Source of the DNA: JACKBC01 sp041391125
GTDB lineage: Bacteria; Chloroflexota; Anaerolineae; Caldilineales; Caldilineaceae
Direction: 5' to 3'
NCBI GenBank assembly: GCA_041391125.1
Contig: JAWKON010000005.1
Location: 124,001 to 188,000, forward strand
DNA length: 64,000 nucleotides
Shown here: one piece after another, positions 29,280 to 38,376 of the stretch
Layout: every line of letters begins with the position of its first letter
Numbering within the stretch: the stretch's first letter is position 1
Translations under genes and position numbers: made by a program
Notes under the pieces: model-generated
What the model was told of the DNA's origin: nothing
Database searches by the model: none
Seen by the model: the letters and a program-made list of their open reading frames with translations, nothing else

Positions 29280-29609
29280 TTACTCCTGATTCTTACGCCG
29301 TACAGCGGCGGCGGCAGAAAGGGCGGCCAAACCGGTTCCAAACAGCACAACTGTAATCGGCTCTGGAATTTGGACGGGCGGCGGGGTGGTCGGGGTGTTG
29401 GTTGGCACAACCGATGTGGAGGTCGGCGGAATGGGTGTGGGCGTGACGGTGGGGGGTTCAGCCGTGGCGGTGTCGGTCACCGCGGCGCCATCCTGGGCAA
29501 ACGCGACATCAGCGGTTGTAAAGGCAGCGGTTGCAACTACGCCAATAATTAGTGCAATGGATAGTGCAATTAAGATTCTCCCTAGGTGCTTTTGAAAAGC
29601 ATACTTCAT
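29280..29609 (-). CDS. small secreted PEP-CTERM-like protein with Thr/Pro linker
   Basis: 109 residues. An N-terminal signal segment (ILIALSIALIIGVVATAAF) ends in AQDGA. The middle is a Thr/Pro-rich stretch (TVTPTPIPPTSTSVVPT). The C-terminus has IPEPITVVLFGTGLAAL, a hydrophobic helix and a basic end (RRKNQE), which fits the PEP-CTERM sorting signal recognised by exosortases. The ATG has an AAGGAG ribosome site and the gene has its own terminator. No exosortase gene is in the window. The mature protein would be almost only linker, so it may be a heavily glycosylated surface peptide. Confidence 0.75.
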   Translation of the reverse strand: MKYAFQKHLGRILIALSIALIIGVVATAAFTTADVAFAQDGAAVTDTATAEPPTVTPTPIPPTSTSVVPTNTPTTPPPVQIPEPITVVLFGTGLAALSAAAAVRRKNQE

Positions 29610-29875
29610 GATAAATTTCTCCTTAAAGTTGATGTGATAAATTGCCCATACTTTGTCCATTAAAATGGACCTCAATCAAAATAATTTTGTTGCATTAAGC
29701 CGGTGTAGAAAGTTCGTTGAAAGTGGCCTGGATATTGTAAGGTTGAATTAGAACAGCGAAGTAAATAATTAACTATTGAAGCTCATTATACTATAGCCGC
29801 ATTATTTAGCCAAAACATTGCAAAACGAACTACACAATAGTACTGTTTGCCAATTCAAACGCTATCAATAGAGAC

Positions 29876-29908
29876 AGAGCTGTCAGATTTTCAAAATCTG
29901 ACAGCTCT
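29876..29908. repeat. perfect 16-bp inverted repeat with 1-nt loop
   Basis: AGAGCTGTCAGATTTT (29876-29891) and AAAATCTGACAGCTCT (29893-29908) flank a single C. It lies 40 bases past the end of the aminotransferase gene and could be a terminator or a protein-binding palindrome. Confidence 0.75.
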
Positions 29909-29947
29909 CATGGCATACAACGCACGTGATTTGATAATTGGCGTAAG

Positions 29948-31117
29948 TCAAAGTTTCGGCACAATCACGGCCAGCCGCTCCACCAGCTTTTCCAAATCGG
30001 TCATGTGCGTGGCAAAGCTAAAGCGAATGTGTCCCTCGCCCGCTTCGCCAAAGGCAATCCCCGGCGTTGAGGCAATGTGTCCCTCTTCGAGCAAAATGCT
30101 GGCCACGTCCAAACTCTTCTTGTCCGTATGCGTGAATTTGGGGAAAGCGTAAAACGCCCCCTGAATCGGCGGGCATTCAATGCCCGGAATCTCCTCAAAC
30201 GCATCCAAAATAAAGCGCCGCCGCGCCGCATAGGCCGCCGTCATTTCATGCACGCACTCTTGCGGACCGTTGAGCGCCGCCACACCGGCCGTCATGGCAA
30301 AGCTGGCTGCCGATGTAATGCTCTGCGTCTGATAGGTGCGCGCCAGCTTGGCGATGGGCTCCGGCGCCGCCAGCCAACCCAAGCGCCAGCCCGTCATGGC
30401 ATAGGCTTTGCTAAAGCCATTGATGATCATGGTGCGTTCGGCCATGCCCGGCTCGGCAGCCAAACTGCTGTGTTCGGCGCCATCAAAGCGGATGTGCTCG
30501 TAGATCTCGTCGCTCAGCACATATAGATCGTGGGCAATAGCCACTTTCACAATGGCGTCGATCTCGGCGCGCGTCAACATGCGCCCGGTGGGGTTGTTGG
30601 GGCTGCACACCATCATGACCTTGGTGCGTTCGGTAATATGACGCGTCAAGATATCTTCCGTAATGGCGAAATCCTGCGCGCTGTCCAGCGGCACGCGCAC
30701 GGGGACTGCACGCTGCAACTGCACCATCGGCCCATAGCTCACCCACGACGGATCCAGCACCAGCACTTCATCGCCCGGGTTGAGCGTGGCTGCCAGCGCT
30801 GCATAAATCGCCCACTTGGCGCCCGGCGTCACCAAAAGCTGGCTGGGCTTGACGTGAACATTGTTCTCACGCGCCAGCTTGCCCACGATGGCCTCCAGCA
30901 GCTCCGGCGTGCCGTGCGAAGGCGGATAGTGCGTGTCACCCCGACGGATGGCTTCGATGCCCGCGTCTTGAATATGGCGCGGCGTATCAAAATCGGGCTC
31001 GCCTCCCGCCAAATTCACCACATCGATACCAGCGCGCGCCATTTCACGCCCCTTATTCATCATCATGGCGGTGACGGAAGCGGGGACAGATTGTATGAGA
31101 TCGGATAAGTTTTGCAT
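29948..31117 (-). CDS. PLP-dependent aminotransferase, class I/II (AspB type)
   Basis: 389 residues, fold type I. Landmarks are NLAGGEPDFDTP, the SPNNPTGRM loop, DEIYEHIRFDG and NGFSKAYAMTGWRLGW, whose Lys forms the Schiff base with PLP. This matches the AspB/aspartate aminotransferase subgroup that is also common in archaea and thermophiles. It would transfer amino groups between aspartate (or a related amino acid) and 2-oxoglutarate. The next gene upstream on the same strand is an aminotransferase of a different subgroup, separated by a short-motif inverted repeat. Substrate assignment beyond the subgroup is not possible. Confidence 0.88.
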   Translation of the reverse strand: MQNLSDLIQSVPASVTAMMMNKGREMARAGIDVVNLAGGEPDFDTPRHIQDAGIEAIRRGDTHYPPSHGTPELLEAIVGKLARENNVHVKPSQLLVTPGAKWAIYAALAATLNPGDEVLVLDPSWVSYGPMVQLQRAVPVRVPLDSAQDFAITEDILTRHITERTKVMMVCSPNNPTGRMLTRAEIDAIVKVAIAHDLYVLSDEIYEHIRFDGAEHSSLAAEPGMAERTMIINGFSKAYAMTGWRLGWLAAPEPIAKLARTYQTQSITSAASFAMTAGVAALNGPQECVHEMTAAYAARRRFILDAFEEIPGIECPPIQGAFYAFPKFTHTDKKSLDVASILLEEGHIASTPGIAFGEAGEGHIRFSFATHMTDLEKLVERLAVIVPKL

Positions 31118-31148
31118 GGTTTTTCTTTCGTTTTGAAAATTGAGGAAT

Positions 31149-31233
31149 GTTGCGTATTGCGTGTTGCGTGTACTGATTCAGAAACTTGTCTCGAAACAAG
31201 AAACTCGGCCGGTTCACGCAATACGCAACACGC
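31149..31233. repeat. TGTTGCGTATTGCGTG inverted repeat
   Basis: The left arm 31149-31173 and the right arm 31211-31233 (ggttcacgcaatacgcaac) are oppositely oriented copies of the unit seen at 9113 and 18147. It separates the two aminotransferase genes. Confidence 0.8.
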
Positions 31234-31299
31234 TAAACGATTTACAGTGGTAGCCGGCCCCTCAGTTCCAACACGAATTTACTCGATACTCAATACTCT

Positions 31300-32493
<1,194 letters not shown>

Positions 32494-32522
32494 GTTGCTC
32501 TACCTTTTTGTGATGTAAATTG

Positions 32523-32608
32523 GGGAGTAGGGAGTAGGGATTAAGGATTAGGAATGGGGCGCGTGGCGAAGCCTAATCCCTACTCCCTACTTCCTACTCC
32601 CTACTGCC
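32523..32608. repeat. GGGAGTA-unit inverted repeat
   Basis: The left arm GGGAGTAGGGAGTAGGGA (from 32523) pairs with tccctactccctacttcctactccctact (to about 32606). It fills almost all of the gap between aspC-like and ade. The 7-base unit resembles the heptanucleotide STRR repeats known from cyanobacteria. Confidence 0.82.
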
Positions 32609-32611
32609 CTC

Positions 32612-34342
32612 CTAAACAAACAAATCCACAAAGCCAAACTGCTCCACATCGACCAATCCCTGGTCGGTCAGCTTGAGTTTGGGAATCACTTCCAGCGCCA
32701 TAAAGCTCATGGCCATAAAGGGATCGTGCAGCACCGCGCCCATTTGAGCAGCGGCGGCCAATAGCGCATCGTAGCCTTGGCGGACTTCGGCAATGGGTCG
32801 GTCGCTCATTAGTCCGGCCACGGGCAGCGGCAATTGTGCGGCTACAAACAGAGCGCCATCAGCCCGCCGGTCAATGACGACGAGGCCGCCCTGCATGTAG
32901 ACCACCGCCTCAGCGGCAGCGCGCATGGCCGCATCATCCACGCCAATCACCACCAGATTGTGGTGATCGTGGGCCACGGTGCCGGCAATAGCGCCGCGCT
33001 GCAAGCCAAAACCTTGAATAAAGCCCAATCCGGTGGCGCCGCTGGCCGTGTGCCGGTCGATGACCGCCATCTTGAGAATGTCGCGTTCCGGGTCGGCCAC
33101 GGCCAATCCATCGACAATGCGAGCGTCCAAAATGCGCTCGGCGGTCACAAGCTGATCGGGCAGCGAGCCGATGACGCGTATTTGGTTGCCGCGCGCTTGA
33201 ATCGCCAAATCTATGTCAGCGCCGACGTTGATCGTGCCGGCCACCGTTTTGGTCAGCGCGGTCGCGGGCGGCAACACATTGGCCACCAGCTCGCCGGCCT
33301 CCGCCACCAGCTGTCCAGCGGCATAAACCATGCGCGCCTGCGGCTTCCGCAAATCGTCAAAAATCATCAAATCGGCCACCCGCCCCGGCGCAATGGCGCC
33401 ACGATCGTGCAGCCCAAACCACTCGGCCGTGTTGAGCGTGGCCATGCGCCAGGCGGTGATGGGCGCAATGCCAAACGCAATGGCCTCGCGCACCATGTAG
33501 TCAATCGAGCCCTGCGTCAGCAGATCGCCCGGCATGCGGTCGTCGGTGCAGAAGCAGATGCGGCGGCTGTTTTCCGGCGTAATCAGCGGCAGCAGATTGT
33601 GCAGATTGTGCGCATTGGTGGCTTCGCGGATCAAAATGTAGAGCCCGCGCGCCAGCTTTTCCGCCGCTTCTTCCACGGTGGTGCACTCATGTTCGCTGCC
33701 GATGCCCGCCGCCACGTAGGCGTTGAGCGCCGGGCCGCGCAGAGCGGGGGCGTGTCCATCCTGCGCCCGCCCGCCAAAGGCTGCCAGCTTGCGCAGCACA
33801 TCCGGGTCGCCCTGCACCACACCGGGGAAATTCATCACCTCGGCCAGCCCATGCACAACGCCCTCGGCCAGCAACGTTTGCAGGTCTTCATCATCGAGGG
33901 CGGCGCCGCTAGTCTCCATATGGGTGGCCGGCACGCACGATGGCGCCATGATCACCACATTGAGCGGCAGCGCTTGGCTGCTCTCGGCCATAAAGCGCAC
34001 ACCGTCCATGCCCGCCACATTGGCAATCTCATGGGGGTCGGTCACTACGCTGGTAACGCCGCGCGGCAGCACCGCCGCTGCAAACTGAGCGGGCATACAG
34101 AGGCTGCTCTCTATGTGTACGTGGGCGTCGATCAGCCCCGGCGCCACATACGCGCCCGCCAGATCGACCGTTTCCCGCGCGGCATATCCGCGCCCAATAC
34201 CCGCAATGCGCCCCTGAAAGAGCGCAATGTCGGTCTCTTCAATCTGGCCCGAAAACACGTTGAGCATGCGGGCATTTTTTAAAAGCAGTTCGGCAGGTTT
34301 ATCCCCCCGCGCTGCGGCGATAAGTTCAGGTGAAACAAGCAT
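32612..34342 (-). CDS. ade: adenine deaminase
   Basis: 576 residues, full family length. Metal and substrate motifs are intact: GLIDAHVHIESS, TDPHEIANV, VMNFPGVV, GSEHECT and CFCTDDRMPGD. The C-terminal Ade domain includes ERDILKMAVIDRH and ATGLGFIQGFGLQRGA. It converts adenine to hypoxanthine and ammonia in purine salvage. The start codon lies after ATAACCTT with no strong ribosome site, but the family N-terminus (LLLKNARMLNVFSGQI) fits. The TGACAAGATGAC repeat lies immediately upstream. Confidence 0.95.
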   Translation of the reverse strand: MLVSPELIAAARGDKPAELLLKNARMLNVFSGQIEETDIALFQGRIAGIGRGYAARETVDLAGAYVAPGLIDAHVHIESSLCMPAQFAAAVLPRGVTSVVTDPHEIANVAGMDGVRFMAESSQALPLNVVIMAPSCVPATHMETSGAALDDEDLQTLLAEGVVHGLAEVMNFPGVVQGDPDVLRKLAAFGGRAQDGHAPALRGPALNAYVAAGIGSEHECTTVEEAAEKLARGLYILIREATNAHNLHNLLPLITPENSRRICFCTDDRMPGDLLTQGSIDYMVREAIAFGIAPITAWRMATLNTAEWFGLHDRGAIAPGRVADLMIFDDLRKPQARMVYAAGQLVAEAGELVANVLPPATALTKTVAGTINVGADIDLAIQARGNQIRVIGSLPDQLVTAERILDARIVDGLAVADPERDILKMAVIDRHTASGATGLGFIQGFGLQRGAIAGTVAHDHHNLVVIGVDDAAMRAAAEAVVYMQGGLVVIDRRADGALFVAAQLPLPVAGLMSDRPIAEVRQGYDALLAAAAQMGAVLHDPFMAMSFMALEVIPKLKLTDQGLVDVEQFGFVDLFV

Positions 34343-34376
34343 AAGGTTATAGCGAAAAATCTTGTTGATTTGTGAG

Positions 34377-34449
34377 AGGATGACAAGATGACAAGATGAT
34401 ACGGATGCACGCAGGTATTCACCTTGTCATCCGGTCATCTTGTCATCCT
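34377..34449. repeat. AGGATGACAAGATGACAAG inverted repeat
   Basis: The left arm 34377-34400 pairs with 34421-34449 (ttgtcatccggtcatcttg). It is the same family as 6223-6331 and lies between ade and the six-TM gene. Confidence 0.82.
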
Positions 34450-34465
34450 TTCACCCCCCAAAAAA

Positions 34466-35101
34466 TCACAGCCAGGCCGAAAAGACTTTCGGCTCTTCAC
34501 GTTTCGTCGACAGGAATGCGCACCAGCCCACCCAGCAGACGCCCGCCATGATGAGCAGGTGCGGCTGCGGTAGCATAAAAGGTGTCGTGATGGCGCATAG
34601 GCCGGCGCTCACGGCGGGCAGCAGCCAGGGTCCGGGCAGCCGCTCCAGCCGCCACAGGTCGATCCCTATCCATGCGGTGACAATGCCGCCCATAAAGCAG
34701 CCCGCCCCCGCCCCCGCCAGCGCCAGCATATCAACCACATTCAGCAATTCAGCGCTGCTTTCCGCGGCGGCTGCGGCGGGAATCACCTTCATCCAAACCA
34801 GGCAAGCGCCAATGGCCAGCACCGCCGCGATGATCATCAGCCCGGATTGCAGCATGGTGGTCACGCGGTGCGCTGGTGAATAGCGCCACATCAGCACCAC
34901 CAGCAGCAGCATCCAGCTAAAGATGAAGAGCAGCCACAGCCACCAGCCCAGCTCCCATTGGGCGCCGTGTTCCGAAAGCCACACGCGGCGGTCCAGCATG
35001 ACGCCCTGCAAGCGCAAGCCGGGTCGGCTGATCAGCGCGCTGTAGAGAGACGCTGCCAGCAAGGTGCATCCCGAAAAGAGAGCCGCATACCAAAGTTTCA
35101 T
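34466..35101 (-). CDS. six-helix membrane protein of unknown function
   Basis: About 211 residues from the ATG at 35099-35101. Predicted helices include YAALFSGCTLLAASLYSA, WWLWLLFIFSWMLLLVVL, GLMIIAAVLAIGACLVW, LALAGAGAGCFMGGIVTAW, LLPAVSAGLCAITTPF and LIMAGVCWVGWCAFL. I do not recognise the family. An alternative start at 35177-35179 adds 26 residues (MTAKPKSGKLWTYEF). Any longer form is translated GGGTGGC repeat (Pro-Pro-Arg-His units) and is rejected. It is on the same strand as ade, separated by an inverted repeat. Confidence 0.6.
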   Translation of the reverse strand: MKLWYAALFSGCTLLAASLYSALISRPGLRLQGVMLDRRVWLSEHGAQWELGWWLWLLFIFSWMLLLVVLMWRYSPAHRVTTMLQSGLMIIAAVLAIGACLVWMKVIPAAAAAESSAELLNVVDMLALAGAGAGCFMGGIVTAWIGIDLWRLERLPGPWLLPAVSAGLCAITTPFMLPQPHLLIMAGVCWVGWCAFLSTKREEPKVFSAWL

Positions 35102-35204
35102 GTAGATTCCGTTGGCGTAATCCGTGGTCGGTTGAAATTCATAAGTCCATAGTTTACCCGATTTCGGTTTGGCTGTCATGTATATTGGCTGCGTAAATAA
35201 AAAA

Positions 35205-35365
35205 GGCGGGGTGGCGGGGTGGCGGGGTGGCGGGTGACGGGTGACGGGGTGGCGGGTGGCGGGGTGGCGGGGTGGCGGGTGGCGGGGTGGCGGGTGGCGG
35301 GGTGGCGGAGTCAAAACAGGCCCAGAATCTCCCAGAGATTGCGGGACTGTTTGACTCCGCCACCC
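35205..35365. repeat. GGGTGGC tandem array with a terminal inverted repeat
   Basis: About 100 bases (35205-35310) of GGGTGGCG/GGGTGACG units form a tandem on the + strand. Next to it, GGGTGGCGGAGTCAAAACAG (35300-35319) pairs with 35347-35365, a hairpin that reaches the end of the downstream beta-helix gene. It is related to 12892. Confidence 0.85.
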
Positions 35366-35388
35366 GAAATTTAGATGAACCTCTACAT

Positions 35389-37848
35389 TTAACGCAGCAC
35401 CAGCGGCAGGAACTGGCGCTCCTTGATCAGCGCTGGGTCCAGCCCGCCGCGGTTGTCGGGATTGAGAATGCCCTGGTCAATCAGGTCGTCCTGGTCGGGG
35501 TCGCCGTCGTAGCGCACCACATTTTGGGTCAGTTCGGTGCCGTCCAGCGCGGTAACCAGGTCCAGCGCCAGACGGTCCAGACGCGTGTTGGATTCGCGGT
35601 GATAGATGGTGACGGTGTGCTGGCCCGCCAGCAGCCGCAGGGTGAGCGGCGCACGGGCGGGGGTGAAAGCGGTGTTGACCGGGATGCTCCACTTTTGCGG
35701 CGTGGCGGGTTGCCCATCCACCTGCACAAAGAGCGAATTGCTGGCGGCATCCGGCGCTGCAATCAGCCCGTTAAGCGCATAGGCGCCGCCTTGGGCCACT
35801 GTCAGGCAGAATTCCAGGCGTTGGGCGGGGTCGGGTAGGGTGAGGCTGCCGGCGCCTTGGGCTGCCTGCACGGCCTGTCCACCGCTGGCTGTGCTGTCGG
35901 ACACGATCTCAAAAATGCCAAAGCGGGTGGCGGTCTCGGCCTCTTGGAAGGGCTGCGCTCCGCAATCGGCGGGCGGAATGGGGGCGGGCGTGTCGGAGGC
36001 CAGCTTCAGCTCGACGCGGTCCAGCCGGGCGCCGGCCTCGCGATGATAGACGGTCACCGTGTGCGGGCCGGGGTTGAGCAGAAACTTGAGCGGCGCCGCG
36101 ACCAGATTGTAGCCGCTGCTGTCCACGGGTAGGCTCCACTTCTGGGGCGTGGTGGGCTGGCCATCCACTTGGATAAAGAATGAATCGCTGCCCGAGTCGG
36201 GCGCCAGCGTGCGGCCCACCACTTCATAGCTGCCGGTCGTATCCACGGTCAGGCAGAAATCGACCCGGTTGCTGGCAGCGGGCGTGCTCGAATCGCCCAA
36301 GGCTTCCGGCACGTAGACTGCTTGCGCGCCGCTGGCCTGGGCATCGCCCACAATTTCAAATTGGCCATAACGCGTGGCCACCTCGGCTTCTTGACTCAAC
36401 CCGCTGCTGCACCCGGCCACCGGGGTGGGCGTCGGGCCAACCGGCGTGGGGGCCACGGGCGTGGGGATGACCGGCGTGGGCGTGGGTCCGCCAGGGGTGG
36501 GCGTAGGCTCGGCTGGCGGTGTGCTGCCATATTCATAGGCGCCGCGGTCGGCGACCGCCGCCCCATCCCCATTGCCATCGGCCGGCCGTACATAGCCCAG
36601 CAGATCAACTGTGGCCACGCTGCTGCCGTCGGCGCTATCGATGGCTGGTGAACCAGCCTGTAGGCGGAAGTCACCGGCATTCGGGTCGACAAAGCGCGGG
36701 TCCACTTGCAGCGTGTCGGCGCCCCAGCCGTGGCCATTTTGCACTTTGTAATCGGCCACGTTGCGAATGGTGTGATAGGACCAAGCGACGACGCGATCAT
36801 GGGTGGGCGCCCACAAAATGTTGCCGTTTTCGCGCAGTGTATCCAGATGGCCCACAAAATCGGGATCTTTTTCGCGCAGGTGCAGCGCAAGCTGATTGGG
36901 CCGCGGCGCCAGAATATTGTTATAGACGCCATGATTGCGCCCCAGCACGGACACCTCACCGGCGGAGGCGCGCTCGCCACCGTTTTGCCAGCAAACGTTG
37001 TTGCGGATCAGCGTGTTGTCGCTGCTATAGATGGCAATGCACCAGCCCTCGTTTTTCCAGATGACGTTGTTTTCGATCAGCAGCGAGCCATCGCCGTCGC
37101 ACAGATCCATGATGATGCCGTGGCCTTCGGTTTCGCGGCTGTCCGTGTCGCTATTGTTCCAGATCTGGTTGCCGCGCACCACGTTGTTGTGGCCGCAACG
37201 CCACAAATCAATGGCGCTGGTGTAGCCGCCCAGCGGATTATCGTGAATTTTACTCTGCTCGATGGTCACGCTGGCCGACTCGAGGATTTCCAAGGCGCCG
37301 TTGCGACAATTGGATACATCCAACCCGCGCAGAATGATGTCGCTGGTTTTGCGCACGGTGACGCAGTTGAGCGCAAAATCGCTGATCGTAAAGCCTTCAA
37401 TCGAGATGAAACGGGGCAAAAAGTTGCTCTCTGTTGTCTGACGCACCACCACGCCATAGTCAGCGCCGCCAGCGCCGCTTATGCGCACCTGTTCACCCGG
37501 CGCGGCTGCGTAGCGGATCCAGGCGTCGGCGCGCCCACTGTTGATCACTTGCAACACCGATTCTAGATCGCAGCCCGGACAGCGTTGAGCCTGCGTATAG
37601 TCACCACCGCGCACGTGAACCGTGTCGCCGGGCTGCACTTTGTCGCCCGTCACGCCCAGTGTACACCAGGGCTGGCCGCTGCTCACCTGCGCGCGCGTAA
37701 AGTCATCCGAGCAGGGCCCGCCCAGCGATTGGATGTCCACCCACAGATCGCGCGGCGCGTCCGCCTGCGCTTCCACAAATAGATTGGCCTGCCAACCCCA
37801 AAAAAATAATAGTATCAGCGCCACCGCGCCTCGCCATACAACCTTCAT
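35389..37848 (-). CDS. secreted right-handed beta-helix protein with two CBM-like domains and FLPLVLR tail
   Basis: 819 residues from the ATG at 37846-37848 (GAGG ribosome site); a start seven codons upstream is possible. The signal segment GAVALILLFFWGWQANLF is followed by a parallel beta-helix (about 60-420) with ladder repeats such as NNVVRGNQIWNN, IENNVIWKN and IRNNVCWQN. A PTPTP linker follows, then two copies of a carbohydrate-binding-like module (EAEVATRYGQFEIVGDAQ and EAETATRFGIFEIVSDST, each ending in HTVTVYHREA/SN). The last residues are QFLPLVLR. It probably binds or cleaves polysaccharide outside the cell. No lyase residues can be assigned. Confidence 0.8.
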   Translation of the reverse strand: MKVVWRGAVALILLFFWGWQANLFVEAQADAPRDLWVDIQSLGGPCSDDFTRAQVSSGQPWCTLGVTGDKVQPGDTVHVRGGDYTQAQRCPGCDLESVLQVINSGRADAWIRYAAAPGEQVRISGAGGADYGVVVRQTTESNFLPRFISIEGFTISDFALNCVTVRKTSDIILRGLDVSNCRNGALEILESASVTIEQSKIHDNPLGGYTSAIDLWRCGHNNVVRGNQIWNNSDTDSRETEGHGIIMDLCDGDGSLLIENNVIWKNEGWCIAIYSSDNTLIRNNVCWQNGGERASAGEVSVLGRNHGVYNNILAPRPNQLALHLREKDPDFVGHLDTLRENGNILWAPTHDRVVAWSYHTIRNVADYKVQNGHGWGADTLQVDPRFVDPNAGDFRLQAGSPAIDSADGSSVATVDLLGYVRPADGNGDGAAVADRGAYEYGSTPPAEPTPTPGGPTPTPVIPTPVAPTPVGPTPTPVAGCSSGLSQEAEVATRYGQFEIVGDAQASGAQAVYVPEALGDSSTPAASNRVDFCLTVDTTGSYEVVGRTLAPDSGSDSFFIQVDGQPTTPQKWSLPVDSSGYNLVAAPLKFLLNPGPHTVTVYHREAGARLDRVELKLASDTPAPIPPADCGAQPFQEAETATRFGIFEIVSDSTASGGQAVQAAQGAGSLTLPDPAQRLEFCLTVAQGGAYALNGLIAAPDAASNSLFVQVDGQPATPQKWSIPVNTAFTPARAPLTLRLLAGQHTVTIYHRESNTRLDRLALDLVTALDGTELTQNVVRYDGDPDQDDLIDQGILNPDNRGGLDPALIKERQFLPLVLR

Positions 37849-37917
37849 TCTGAACCTCGCTTTAATCATATGAACCTGGATTCCATATACATTGTTACGC
37901 CCGCTGCGTCTATAAAC

Positions 37918-38102
37918 GATCAACAGATTGCACAGATTCAATAGATTAAAGATTACTATTCAGCCGTCCCCTGAGCTTGTCGAAGGGAACACGGGCATCG
38001 ACAAAACTTCGGCGTGAGCTCCGTCAAACACTCAGCCATCGAGAGCCTGAATAGGAACGATTAACGAGCGATAATCTGCACAATCTGTGCAATCTGTTGA
38101 TC
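37918..38102. repeat. composite inverted repeat: GATCAACAGATTGCACAGATT arms around TGAGCTTGTCGAA
   Basis: Outer arms run from 37918 (gatcaacagattgcacagatt) and to 38102 (cacaatctgtgcaatctgttgatc). The constant core is 37972-37984 with weak immediate arms (gtcccc/gggaac). It is copy 3 of the composite elements and lies 70 bases upstream of the beta-helix gene start. Confidence 0.83.
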
Positions 38103-38376
38103 AAAACTTTTCTTTGCCGGGCATCAGCATAGCGTACGGCCTCAATGGAGGCTGGACGTGTAGGGGACGCGCGCAGAGCGGGCAAAGCGTGTATGTTCAA
38201 CTGCTGCAAGACTGCTGCAACACGACGGCGAACTATAGATGAACAGCACAGATCGTATAAGAAGGAGGTCCAACAGTTGGGTCACAAAGTTAAGTCATTT
38301 GACTTATGCACACGGCCTAGGAGTTACTGATACAATACGCACGCCAACCTTAAAATTTTGTAAGAATAAGCGTGCT

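Noticed and set aside
35180..35314. N-terminal extension of the six-TM protein with Pro-Pro-Arg-His repeats
   Set aside because: It is a translation of the GGGTGGC tandem; internal starts at 35101 or 35179 give a normal membrane protein.
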